From assembly GCF_921293095.1 (NCBI RefSeq), contig NC_060259.1, positions 24,063,812 through 24,127,811 of the forward strand: a stretch of 64,000 bases of DNA, read 5' to 3'. Position 1 is the stretch's first letter. Each line of letters opens with the position of its first letter. The stretch comes from Ischnura elegans. Lineage: Eukaryota; Arthropoda; Insecta; Odonata; Coenagrionidae. This document shows, in pieces, positions 25,190 to 36,775 of the stretch. The translations under genes and the position numbers were made by a program. The notes under the pieces were generated by a model. That model did no database searches. It saw only the letters and a list, made by a program, of their open reading frames with translations, and was not told the origin of the DNA.

Positions 25190-25620
25190 ATCAAAGGGGC
25201 TGCATAGAGGAGGCCCAATTCCATCCCATAGAAGGCTGATTTCTGTTGCCACTTCGGTCGCATTTTGATCGATTTTCAAAAATATCTGCGGGCGGCGATA
25301 AATGCAATACGATCAACTTTTTTCCAATATTTTGCAGTATAATGTTCGTTATAGCGACGAATAGCATTGAAAAGTAATGAATTTCATAGATCACATCATC
25401 TTGCAAACAAAACTTCGGTTAATACCCCTAATTATACCTAAATCCCCTTGAAACTCGGATCAATTTGTCCGTCAGCGACACGAGTGGCGACTTTTCCAAG
25501 CTCATTTAAATGCCCAACGGGTGACAACATATTTAGAGGCACACTCGAGGATCCTCTTCGTAGTATTCGTGCATGGAAGGTTGCACCCGTGCGCGTGAAT
25601 GCGGACAAAGTCACTTGTTT
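25190..25620 (+). repeat. Interspersed repeat family B, long copy
   Basis: Aligns with 14995-15410 over about 400 bp (landmarks there). An 86-codon ORF across its right end is not preserved in the other copy. The end (TCTTCGTAGTATTCGTG) is also recognisable in inverted form left of 26390, which ties the three copies together. Confidence 0.65.
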
Positions 25621-26140
25621 TATGCAGTGCTTCGAGAAGTATGCGATTGATGGAAAAACGAAAAAATACGAGTCTCACATTTCAAGCTCTTATCACAGGC
25701 GACATTGATGAAAAGTTGGCGAACGAGACCAGTTCACGAACCTGTCCAGCTAGGATATAAACAGCCACCCCCCACGGTGGAAAAGCCGAGCTTCGATAGG
25801 CAAATGATCCCGTTGCTTTGTCGATGAGTCCCTTTGTGAGCGTGCCAAGAGCAGTTAGCGGGAGCAGGGGACGCCAGCCTTGAAATGTCAAAGTGATCTT
25901 CGGGAACAATCCAATTTAATTTTAACAAATGCGTGGGTCAAGAATCCCGATGAGATACACCAAGAGTATCCTGCCTTCGACGCGCTCTAAATGGAGAGAG
26001 TGTAGCACGCGACTACAAAATGGGCCGCACCGGGTATTGTCTCCGCTGACTGAACGTGGAAAAAACCAAGTGTATCCAATCGTACGCACGGTATGAAGGA
26101 ATTCAAGCATCGTCCGGTATCGTTTGAAAAACTAAGATAT
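25621..26140. other. Moderately GC-rich spacer, no gene seen
   Basis: Overlapping minus-strand ORFs of 62-75 codons have no recognisable motif and are not supported by splice sites I trust. Confidence 0.45.
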
Positions 26141-26278
26141 CGTACTGCCCAGTAATTTTGTTTAACACTTCACAACACCCGTTTCGATTGCTTTACAATC
26201 ATCTTTACCTGATGATGATTATTAAGGAGTCGAGAAACGTGTCGTGAACTGTTAAATAAAATTACGATACGTCAGTAC
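26141..26278. repeat. Inverted pair of hammerhead-like modules
   Basis: The left arm (about 26141-26203) read on the minus strand aligns with the right arm (about 26214-26278) read on the plus strand. Both contain GATGATT, a GAAACG block and TTAAA(C/T)AAAATTAC. The plus-strand arm keeps CCTGATGA (CTGATGA is the hammerhead ribozyme core). The minus-strand arm keeps a clean stem II, GATTG/CAATC, followed by GAAAC. A consensus of the two arms would therefore have the CUGAUGA-stem-GAAAC layout seen in Penelope-like retroelement hammerheads. Each single arm is degenerate and unlikely to be active. Confidence 0.55.
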
Positions 26279-26389
26279 TATATATTTGTTTATAATTCTA
26301 TATGTTGATCCTCGATATCTCTCCGGAAGAAGTTGGCCTTGCCCAGAATCGTGTTCACGAATACTACTATAGAGCATTCTCATGTAGGC

Positions 26390-26510
26390 TACTATTTGTG
26401 CTGTCATCCACCGCGCATTTCAATGGGTTCACAAGTCACCACTCACGACGTTGACGATATAGCGATCCGAATTTCTCGAGGAAATGTGCTATAAATACGG
26501 GCCTCATTAG
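26390..26510 (-). repeat. Interspersed repeat family B, inverted copy
   Basis: On the minus strand it reads AAATTCGGATCGCT ... TGGTGAC ... TTGTGAACCCATT ... GCGGTGG, matching 15225-15305 closely. It lies about 770 bp right of the plus-strand copy at 25190-25620, with the 26141-26278 palindrome between them. Confidence 0.6.
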
Positions 26511-26545
26511 GTCCCCCATTATGAGTAAAATAAAGAATTAATTAA

Positions 26546-27216
26546 CACTTTGAGTGCCGCCCGCTAATTTTAACGCCCTACAGAAAAATCCAGCCATTAT
26601 TACTAAATTCGCAATTTCTTTAATAACATTAGCATCGAAAATATATTTATATCGATGTGTATTTCAATAAAAATTGACTTTGCTCTTCTTTATGAACGAG
26701 TTGAATAACATTTATTGCTAACTTTTAAATAAATATTTTAATAATGAAAACCTACTGTTTTTGAAAAATAAAAAAGTTGCAACAATTGACGTACCGCCAT
26801 AATATGCATAATATATTTTTTATTACGCTCAATTCGAACTGTTTAAACCATGGAAATAATACAAAAGCATTTTTCCAAGCAAATCATTCAAAAATCCTGG
26901 ATGACAAAAAGGGTCACTGCACCCTCAACAAACGATTATTTTCTCCTTAGAATTTTCACACAAAGTGGGCTGAGATAGTGCCTAGTAGCTACAGAGGACT
27001 TTTCGTCCTCAAGACATGAAAAGAACTCTTTTTCCATCGAGCAGTTGATTTTTGAAATAACAGAACCACTAAGCAGTAAACTGGAAAAGTACCATGGGGA
27101 AACATTACAGCTTCACGCAAACAAAGTCAATTAAACAGATAGACGTAATATTACGTCCATGGCAATCCTCAGAAGGATTAGCAGGACGTAATATTACGCC
27201 CATGGCACGCAAAGTG
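26546..27216. mobile_element. Non-autonomous piggyBac-like transposon
   Basis: Both ends are bounded by TTAA (26542-26545 and 27217-27220), and the terminal inverted repeats CACTTTGAGTGCC / CACTTTGCGTGCC differ at one of 13 positions. TTAA target duplication is the piggyBac signature. The right subterminal region has two direct copies of GACGTAATATTACG(T/C)CCATGGCA (near 27143 and 27184), each built round the palindrome CGTAATATTACG. The 671-bp interior is AT-rich without a transposase. Confidence 0.85.
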
Positions 27217-27746
27217 TTAAGTACCCTTGTCTGGACGTCATCGAAGCCATGACCGTGGTATACTCGCGAGACCATGACGCGGTATGCAGTGTTACTCCTT
27301 CCCATACACTGTTATTTGTATATATTTTAATACAAAGTATCATGGGCGTCCATAATGAAAAATAATCTAACCCTACACCTAGGCACTCATCTTTTATCAA
27401 TCTCTCAGCTTCGATTAGTGCTTAACATTAATTTCCGGGTGAACGCGAGATATGGAGGCATGCCTAAAGAGCCGAACTCAATTCGATGAATATGTTTAAG
27501 TGCTCTTACAGACACGAACGCCTATCGTCACCGAGGTTACGCTCTGCATTGCGACTAAACCAATTTTTGGAGTTGCTACCGGTAGTACCCTCAGGGGTGA
27601 GTATAAGGGAGGTGGTCCTGCCCCCACCCCCGATATGAGGATTCATATACGCCACTGACAACATGGCTGTTAACCGAAGTTTATGTTTCCAATGATACCT
27701 CCTATCGAACTCATACATTTTGATTGCTATGATAAGTTCGAAAATA

Positions 27747-27889
27747 AACGTTGTTATTTCCACACAGTATTTTTTAAAACTACAGATTTCGACATTTTCA
27801 GGCCATTGATGATATATTGATATTGATAATGACCTGAAAAGGTCGAAACCGATAGAGTTTCCAATAAATACTTTGTGGAATATAACGTT
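27747..27889. repeat. Inverted pair of hammerhead-like modules
   Basis: Minus-strand 27747-27804 and plus-strand 27832-27889 align: CCTGAAAA(A/T)(G)GTCGAAA..., a TAAA(A/T)AATACT(T/G)TGTGGAA block, and AACGTT at the outer end. The plus arm has TTGATAAT, then a perfect 5-bp stem GACCT-GAAA-AGGTC, then GAAACC. This matches the hammerhead layout with a mutated CUGAUGA box. A 27-bp spacer separates the arms. A 138-codon ORF across the region (minus strand) is considered spurious. Confidence 0.55.
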
Positions 27890-28520
27890 AATGTTTTTGA
27901 ACCTATCATGTCTCCATTCCACGAAGTGAACTCGCGAACCATTGATATGATTTTCATTACTGTTCTTAACTAGTGTAAATACTCTATTGCAAATAATAGG
28001 AGTACTGGTAAATTGATCACTCTGCGCCCATTGTAAATGTTTTGCGGAAATTTATGAAAACGGACGAAAATCGAAAGAAGTGGTAGCAAAAAAGATAAAG
28101 CTTCCACGGGAGGGACTTTGGTCTCTTTGACGTAGTCTCTTGACCGAGTTCATGACGGACGTGCCGTAAATGATGTAACGACTGGCGAATTCCTCGCGTC
28201 TCTTTGTAACCACCGACCGTGGCGTGCACGTCATCGCGCGAGATTAGGATGGAGAAAAAATGAGATCGCAGCCTCGAAGGAAACGTGAGCGGCCACGACG
28301 TCTTGAGATGTTTCGGAAACGAGTAGTTAGGCGCGAGCGTGTGGGCCTGGCGCCTGGGAATCGTTTTCGGCCACCCTCCGCACATGAGTGCCATATGAAT
28401 TGCGACCTTGCGCTCCAGCATCGCGATGAGCACATGGGATTTAAACGCGCTTCCCACTCCGCGCCGCGGTTTTAAATCAGGCGGAATCCAAAAACGGATC
28501 GTATAGTAATCACATGAAAT

Positions 28521-28990
28521 CAGGGATGAGTCGATTCCAAATGTTCCAAATCGATTCTCGATTCCACCGATTCTCTGGCACGGAGTCGAGAACCGATCGC
28601 TTAATATCGATTCCGATTCCTTCGATTGAAGGAAGATACATATTTTGAAAATAGGACTATAATTTTGGGGCATAAAGTCCGCCACACACATGAGCCATTG
28701 TGCACTGTGCATCATTAAGTTCATAATTTATGTTTGAAGCAGTTAGAGTGTTCATTATTTTATGAAAGCTGAGGATATATAACTATTATACTAATTCGCT
28801 ATTGTAATAAATATATTTTGGGCCACTTAATTGTCTTTGTTATTTCATTCTTACATTTTAATGACTATATTGCTACTGACAAAAAATATCCATCATGCTA
28901 CATGAAGAATGAATGCATGAATAAGAATCGATGGAATCAGAATTGGAAATCAATTCGAAAGAATCGGAATCGAATAAAAGTGGAATCGAC
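28521..28990. mobile_element. Decayed GATTCC-rich hAT-like element, one end lost
   Basis: Starts CAGGGATGAGTCGATTCC at 28521. The right part (about 28926-28990) carries inverted GGAATCGA-type repeats ending GTGGAATCGAC, complementary to the left subterminal GTCGATTCC. The final 9 or so bases of the expected right terminus are absent and no clear TSD was found. A long minus-strand ORF (28017-28724, 235 codons) overlaps the left half but looks like a by-product of composition. Confidence 0.45.
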
Positions 28991-29020
28991 AAATTCCTAC
29001 ATAAAATATTCAGACTTATA

Positions 29021-29364
29021 TAGGCCCGGAACTAGGAGTTTTACCAGGAGGCAAATTTTAGTTCGCCACCCCCATCCCTAGATCTCCCTCGCTCCTCCCT
29101 CCCCCTAGCCCCATCACTAAAATATAATACCTCCGTAAGCTATTCTCTCAGATGCGGTTAATGAAATTACTCACCGTATGTTTCTTATTAATAAGTTTTA
29201 TTAATAATATTGTTCCAAAATTTTTAAAATTGATAATTACTGTTAAATTATTTAATTATAAAAATAAAATAACTTTTTTACATAGACTTTTCAAGTTTTG
29301 CCGCCCCCTAAAATCTGCCTCCTGGGGCACGTTTCCCCTCTGCCCCGCCCAAGTTACGTACCTG
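29021..29364. mobile_element. Non-autonomous hAT-like transposon
   Basis: Termini TAGGCCCGGAACTAGG and the inverse of CAGGTACGTAACTTGG are recognisable inverted repeats with substitutions. Flanking 8-mers GACTTATA (29013-29020) and GACTTAAA (29365-29372) differ at one position. Subterminal TACCAGGAGGCA and its inverse TGCCTCCTGG strengthen the pairing. It is 344 bp, AT-rich inside, with no coding capacity. Confidence 0.75.
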
Positions 29365-29372
29365 GACTTAAA

Positions 29373-32300
29373 TATACCTACTTTTACAGAAAAAAAACCT
29401 TATATCAGATAGAGACTGTTCTTGCATGAATTTAGATTTTCATATCTTTGGATCATGCTTGTGCGTAGTTCTTTTCATTACGAGTTAATTAACATGTAGA
29501 ACATCCAGTGTTTCAAACAAGTTGATTGACATTACAAAATTGATTTATGGAAACTGGCAAAACTGGCTGGTTCCAAAGCATAAAAATCTTTGCTATCACG
29601 TGGGGCCCAAATAATTCAGAAAAAAGAACAGTGACGCCAGTCTAAAGTCACCGACGAAGCTGAAAAAAGTGGCCGCTTAAGGGTTAGGGATGAATGGTTT
29701 TCAGGAATTCATAGTAATAAAATGAGTCATTAATCAACTATATATATATAACTGTCATGATTATGTTGCAACAGTTTTGAAATTTTAATTAAATAAGTAA
29801 ATGTGGTTGGCAAAGGTATGCTTGGAGCAATGCTGGTTGAAGGCCAAGTAGGGGAGTCTGACAGTAGTGAGTGAGTTCTCCTATAAATTCGAGTTTTTAG
29901 AGCAGACCGTGTCAAAAATGACGACCTGTCAAAATTTATGGCCCGTTGAAGAAAAGTGGCCTCTTAAGAAGGTGACCACTGAATTTAAGAGGAAATTATC
30001 AGGTTTTCAGTAATGAATACTAATAAAATTACCCATTATTCTAAAATAATAACAATTTAAGTGACATATTTAATAAAAAAACACAATTTCATTTGCATAA
30101 AAATAGTGTTTGTTGAAAACTGAAGATCTCATCAACACAGGAATAACCTTCCATTTTCACTCACTCTCAAGTATAAAGTATCTCTTTATGCAATTTTTCT
30201 GACTAAAATATTTCCATTAGAGATCCAGCTAAGCTATAATATAACTTATCAGCTGCTTCACCTTATATTGATTTTCGAGTCATTATCTAAATAAAACTAA
30301 AATTATCTAGCTAGAGTTATATCTATACGATTGGATGAGGTTCGAGAGACATTGCTTATGTAAAATTTATATTTTTGAGTTAAGGAAGAATTTCTATTCA
30401 GGCTACTATAATTAGCTCGTGTTTCGAAACCAACTAAGAAAGTCCTATCATGTTGCTTCAAATGATATTCTCGGAAATAAAAACAATTTCTTGGAGGTGA
30501 ACTGAAGAGACAATGACTAATGATGAAACAGATATTAATGGACGAAAGGTTACCCCACCAAAAGAGCAATCAAGTGATTTCATAGTAAACCTGTTCCTGT
30601 AAGCTCCTGCCACAGCTATTGAGCTCTGACTGAAAGTTGCTACTATTGACGAATTTACGGAAAGAAGCCAAAACTTTGACCTTGAAACAGGAAAAATCGC
30701 ACTGGATGAAAATAGACAGCATCTACGATACCGTCTCAAGGTCACTATCATCCCCAGTGGGTAAAAAGCGACAAAGCTCGATGAAATGGAACAATACCCT
30801 TGAATCTTTCGTACGGAGGCCGCTGTACTGGAAGAGATTCCGACAGAGGAAAAGAAACAAAAAAACTCGCCGAATGAGAATTGCAATAGACTGAATGAAA
30901 GCCTCGATTTAAAATACCATGGAATATCAGGGGCAAAAACAAACTGGTATGGTGCAGAGGCGATGATAGGAACTTGATGAGTGAGTGGAATTCGCACTGA
31001 TGAAGATAATTGGGGCCTCTCGAGATTTTTATTTCCTTCAAATACATCAAAATCTATGTCTTTTTAAAAATAAATTTGTTTACAATCCAGGTTGGATGAA
31101 AGAGAAATTACCTGCTTAGCACCGTTAATTTTTTTGTTACCGCCACCTTCCTCGGACGTAGAAAATTATAACTTTATTATAGATAAAACAATTGCAATTT
31201 TATCAAATTTGATTCCCGTTACATTCACTATAATTTTATATTATATATCATAAATTAATGTTTCTTCCCACCAAGGATGATGGTGGTGTGGCTACTGAAA
31301 ATTTATACTAATTGTAAGCGTTAGGAATTATGCTTCGTATTCAATACATACTTCTTCACTGCTTCCTCCAATCTCAGTTGCTTGCATAACCTTACCAAGG
31401 TTAAGTTTTAAACAGAGATACTTCGAATAAAAATATAAAGATAAGCATAAAGTGAAACAAATAGATTGTGCATAGACTCTGTAATATGTCTCCTTAAACG
31501 TTGTCCGCCCACTCTTACGGTTATTGCTAGGTTTCAACGTCCTTTTCAACATATCATAGAGTACACTCTTTGGTCATGCATTCAGCACCTCAATCACTTT
31601 TACTGTACTGAATACTTCGAAAGATTCTCATGGACCTTAAATTGTAATAGTTAAGATGGTGAAACCACGAGTGAATATCGATTCAAGGGATTTAAATGAT
31701 TCCGACACAGAAAGGAGGAAAGTTAACAATGTGTTAAAGGATGTGACAATAATAATAATAGTAATAATACTAATAAATAACTTTATTTGCTTAGGGACCA
31801 ATCTGTCCCTTAGAACAGAAGAAGTTTGTACAGCTTATGAATACATAAATCACAGGGTCAATACCACGTAATTGTAGATAAAAATATAATTGTAGCTTAA
31901 AAAAACCGTAGCATTAATAAATCGTTTCTGTTTCAGGGCGCATAAAATCGGATACGCTAAGTACGGATAAATAGCTCAGTAAAAGTAACTGAAATGACGA
32001 AAAGTTGATGAAAGGGAGCGGATTATGACGGAGCAAGTATCGTGAGAATGTGTGCTGAGAGAGAGGAGATTGGAAAATTAGGCTTTAAAATAATCGTTTT
32101 CCTGATAATACTGATGATGATGTTTAAATGTCTCTGTCGAAGAAAAAGACCACAAGATCAAGTTCTGAAGACGTTTGATATGTTCGTATGATGAATGAAT
32201 TATGAACGCAATATTTTCAGGCTCAAAATTGTAGAAATTCACTGCGGTAGTGTAAAAACATTGTGAAAATTTCATAGAAATTTTATTGTTCACGGCCTGT

Positions 32301-34289
32301 TTCATAAAAGAGTCCACATCAACAGTCGAATTGCATAAAAAACCTTTAACTTAAAGAGGCCAGTCAAGCTTAATCCTCAATGTCCCCAACTTGACCAATC
32401 AATTTTAATTCACGGTTTTGGATGCAATTTGCCCGATGATGTAAAATCTTTCATAAAACTTACTTCGACAAAATTTATAAAAAATTTCAGAAAGTTTTAC
32501 TTTTTTCGAAAATCATGTATAAAATCATAACGTATATACATTTGAAAATACATCCATTTATCTATAGTTTGAGGATGTTTCCATTGAAAATCCGATCTTT
32601 TATATAAAAATTCTGGCAGAACTTGTCTTAATCATACGAAAACTGCTAATTAAGGGTAGAAACTGAATGTCATTTTCACATAAAACTGATATGCTATTTG
32701 ATATATGTTAAAAACCATGATAAAATACATCTTAGGCACAGCACCAGCCTATTTTTTTTGAGTAATTAGCAAATAAATGTTGTAGCGAAAGTCATACCGA
32801 GTTAACTAACCGAAAACTATGGACGGCTCAAATAGCTATAAAAATGGTTAACTTTAAATGTCAGGATTGAGATTTTTACATTCTCTGTTTTTTGTCCTAC
32901 TATTTAACCTTGGTATGCGTTTTATATGTAGAGCAGCACAATCTTTTCATTCACATATGCGAAAAATATTTGTTTTGAATCGGGGGTTTGTTTTCAGTCT
33001 AATGGAGGATTGAATTATCCACATTCTTTGTACCCTTACGTCGCTTTTTAGCCTCAATGGATATCTTCTATGATAGAAATACATTTTTTAACCTCATAAA
33101 ATATTTTTTGTCTTGAAAAACGCAACCACGAACCTACCTCCTATATAATGAATTCCCTTTGGTTAGGGCTCCTATTAATATGAAATTTTAAGTGTTAAAG
33201 GTAGTATATTTCTGAAGAAAAAGGTCGCGTAGCATCAGAACCACATAAACAAAACCCTCAAGATGATGCTACTGCTCTAAATGAAGAGGATGGCATAGTT
33301 GTAGCCATATCTTCATATTTACTTCGGATAGAGAATTAAAAAAAAAAAAACCTATTTCATATAGTTGAACATGCAGACGAAATAATAGAAAGTTATTGAA
33401 ATGAGCATTCAGAAAAATGCGGTCTCACTTTTGCTAAGCCACGAGTATTCAGAAAGCAGACCAAAATATGATCAATCCCGTGGAATCATCAGCATATAAA
33501 AGAAAACGGCACGCTTCTATAATAACTATTGAGAGTGGACTGGAGGTGTTACAAAACGATTACAAGAAGTGGGATGAGAACAGAAGGTTACGCGAAAGGC
33601 TAAGGACGTCAGGAAAATTCAGCTTTCACGAATTTTAGGTCGACGAAGCAGCGATTGTTGGCCCCCCAGCCATCCACGAATGTGGAATAAAAACGAAAAC
33701 ATCGAGGAAAGTATTGGTATTAATTCTTTTGCTCCATAAATGACAATTAGCCACAGTATTAACATAAATAATGATCTTATTAATTTCAAATTATACAAGT
33801 CGTTGTTGTCTCTTTGACTGATTGATCTTATCCTGTAACTAATCAACAACTTTTAACCGTTAACAACCCTTTTGCTTATTTCTTTTAATTTAAATTAGCA
33901 ATTGATTAATTAATTAACTTCAACAGAAATAAATGGCAAAGTTGAAAGGCTCTGGAGCGTTTTTCTCAAAAGCATTTTTCATGCATACAAAATGATTATA
34001 TGTTTACTTTATCAACGCGTCTCTTGTTATTCATCCGGTCCTTTCTTCAATCCCTATTATCATTGCTCATCCTAATTACAGACACTGTTCTAGTCCCTCC
34101 TGTCAAGTCATTGTTCCGGTGGAACATGGGGGAGTTTCTAGCACAGTTTTCAGCTATCATATCATTAATATTACTCAAAATCATCAATATAGCGTAAAAT
34201 ACTAAATATAAATGGAATGAATAGCTTTGTCTTCATAGTTGAGGATTTGGCAGACTGCGGATATACCACTGCATCTGACAGCTACGCAA
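29373..34289. other. AT-rich intergenic stretch, no firm gene
   Basis: The only region that drew attention is 30500-31050. The minus strand has a 179-codon ORF, while the plus strand has lysine/glutamate-rich segments (for example IPTEEKKQKNSPNEN) in broken frames; neither is recognisable. A short ATA/AAT-type microsatellite is at about 31748-31780, and an A run at about 33340. No terminal repeats or RNA genes were seen. Confidence 0.5.
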
Positions 34290-34294
34290 CGACG

Positions 34295-36770
34295 CACAGT
34301 GGGCCAAAATCCAAAAAAGCTGGCCAAAAGTCGAAAAATGAAGTTAGCGCAAATCAACCAAAAACAGTTGATATTCATTATTAAGCATGTACTCTATAAT
34401 ATAGGATACCATACAGAGCATGGAATACGTTAATATAATTTTTACAGCTGTTTAAAGTAGAGCATGTCGGAGTGATTTTAGCGACCAAATTTTTTCCGTT
34501 GAAAATAGCTAAATTTGTAGCTTCATTACAGTGTCGTTGTTACGAATATTGGTTTCTATGTATTTTTATCCATAAAATTGGTCTTCATAAAATGAATATG
34601 GACAGTGTTTGTTTGATTTTACTGGTTAATTCATATTTTTATAATTTTTCAAAAACTGTGTTGATTTTTCATTGAATTTCATTTTTAACGGCAATTATCG
34701 TTTGTTTATACATCAGAATACACGGAGTTATTTGCACTGTGAGATAGACAAAAGCATATAGAATAATGTCCAGAATGCAGTTTTTGCGATAACTTGCGAT
34801 CCTAATTTTAACAACCATATTTCTGTGAATCCACCCCGGCCGCACGGTCCACTGTGGCGGCCACGAAACGGCGGCGGGACTAAGCGAAGAAAGGATATGA
34901 TATCCGTGCATAAAGACTACGGAATACTAAAAGTCCAATGACATTTGTCACTTGAATACATATTTTATGAATAATTGTCATATTGTGTTTGCACATTACA
35001 CTGTAAATGGCTAAATTCAACGAACATCTTGTCGCAAATAACAATTTCTTGCTATATTGGTGACTGGCAATTCTACGATTAGGTCATTGGAAGGTTCCTC
35101 GGCAGAGTTATGGCTAAAATATGTTTGAAAGGATTTTCTCAGAATTTCGGATCCCTAAAGCATCATGGGCAGGCTACGGTCGAGGGGTTTAGGAAGGTCA
35201 TGCACGTGCAGCGACAGGCGCCCACGCCGAATGGTTGAGGATTTGCGACCCTCCGTACTTACTGGCCCGACAATGCTGGTTTTACAACCTTACCAGTAAT
35301 GACTCTTTTCTACTTCCCCTAATTCATCGGTAGCTATCCCATGTTATGCTTTTTACACTTTTTTGTCTCTTTTTGCCGACCCTTACCGCCACTTGTTCCG
35401 ACAAATGGAATTCTTAGTTAGGGTTTTTCGGTTGTTTTTGCGTACCACATCCATCAGTTGTCCTAGAGAGAGTGTCGAGTGAACATCCACTATAACACTG
35501 GATTGATCTGTTCAACGTCAGAAGCGCTTTAAAAGAGGATATAGTTACCTACTTGTTCCTGGGAACCAAAGCCTCCTTGCACCCGCCTCCCTTTCGTTGT
35601 GACTTCAATAAGTGTTCGTCGCATCCATCGAAAAAGATTTTACTTTCCACTGTAGCGAGAAGCAGTTCGAAGTTAATTAAAATTTTTAAAATGATTCCTA
35701 GTTGTAGTCCGCAATTTTTTTTTGCTACCCATGTAAGAATGATGATAGTTCGGTTTTCGATGGAACTGATTACCTGATATTTTTTAATTTCTTTTTGATT
35801 CAAGTTTTTGACAGTGAAATTATTAGCTAGTATTTCTTCAATATTAAAATTATAAATTATTATGGTCTCTGCCACTGGTTTACATTTATGTTGCATTGCA
35901 CTCAACTACTTATTATTTGCGGTGACTTTATGGTATGTACCCTTATCTGACGGTTTTACCCTTGGGTCTTCGCGCGGAGGCCGCGTGCGGACGGTAATAA
36001 ACCTAACGGTTCGCGCGCTTTCCTAGCCCTTTTCACTCGGCGGCTGCCCACTTGTGTCCCCAGATTTGTTCTTTTACTTTGAACACGTGCAAATTTTTCC
36101 AATCTAGAAATTTAATTTTCCCAAAATAAGCCGTCTAAGCGATTGGCTCGCTCATTTCTAGCCGAGTCAGTTTCCTTTCAGTATTCCTTGTCGAATTGCC
36201 GAAGGACGTCCACAGAGTAGTTGCTCAGTTATGGATACAACGACAGTGACTAGTCAAGATTTACATAGTGTCGTCTTGGCAAATAGAGAGGGAACTAATC
36301 ACAAAGTTTTTATACATGGAGCGGGAATCGTGAAATATGACATTCTTCCTATTGGGCAGCTTTCCGAAGAGGCATTGGAAGCCCGACACAAGGATTAGAA
36401 CATTAGAAGATTAGAAAAAATCGGGTAAAACATACCAGAAAAGTTGACTTTTTGACTCAAAATTTACCTTATGCAAAACTATTTGATAGCTTTAACGTTG
36501 TTAGCAGTAGAAAAAATTCTATTTTTCCCTTGATATTTCCTGAGCAGAAGATAGGCGTGCCCCTGTAGAGTATGCTTCCCGCATCACATTCGCCTATTTT
36601 AATTGTTATCGCCCTTCTAAACAACATTTTGGCCTACATAATCCTAAATAAATTAAATTGCACATTTACAATAGGTACACAATTTGTAAAATGTTTCGTT
36701 AATTTACTAATAACTTATTGTTAGACTCTAGCGACTTTTGGCCAGCTTTTTTCTATTCTAGCCCACTGTG
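34295..36770 (+). mobile_element. Decayed Transib-family DNA transposon
   Basis: The ends are CACAGTGGGCCAAAATCC... (34295) and the inverse of CACAGTGGGCTAGAATAG... (ending 36770), with similarity of about 35 bp including AAAAAAGCTGGCCAAAAGTCG-like text. Both sides are flanked by the 5-bp duplication CGACG (34290-34294 and 36771-36775). A 5-bp GC-rich CGNCG-type target duplication and CAC-start termini are the hallmarks of Transib, the transposon superfamily related to the RAG1 recombinase. CACAGTG is also the V(D)J signal heptamer. The 2476-bp length is shorter than a typical full element, and a transposase C-terminal relic lies at 36231-36578. The upstream interior has no readable transposase. 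Confidence 0.85.
36231..36578 (+). pseudogene. Transib transposase C-terminal relic
   Basis: The frame opening at 36231 runs about 54 codons and contains NHKVFIHGAGIVKYDILPIG then QLSEEALEARHKD before a stop. Continuing in another frame gives RKNRVKHTRK. From memory, Transib proteins have near their C-terminus VHK(I/V)LIHG, LPIGxLSEEAxEARNKD and then FREHHTRK. The LSEE region aligns with the area of the third catalytic acidic residue of RAG1/Transib (my inference). Stops and frameshifts show it is dead. Its position about 190 bp inside the right terminus fits a 3'-end transposase. Confidence 0.65.
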
Positions 36771-36775
36771 CGACG

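Noticed and set aside
27592..27658. 67-bp segment with CAGGGGTGAG and CGCCACTG ends, hAT-like
   Set aside because: The flanking 8-mers do not match and the inverted ends are weak. At most it is a solo terminal fragment.
27506..27922. 138-codon minus-strand ORF
   Set aside because: It spans the inverted hammerhead-like repeat and an unrelated stretch, so it is unlikely to be a protein.
28017..28724. 235-codon minus-strand ORF, the longest in the window
   Set aside because: It crosses into a GATTCC-repeat mobile element, shows no domain or periodic structure, and alternative frames are open over the same CpG-rich patch. Best explained by composition.
30458..30997. 179-codon minus-strand serine/phenylalanine-rich ORF
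   Set aside because: The composition is the complement of a lysine/glutamate-rich plus strand, neither strand matches a family I know, and no splice or start context supports it.
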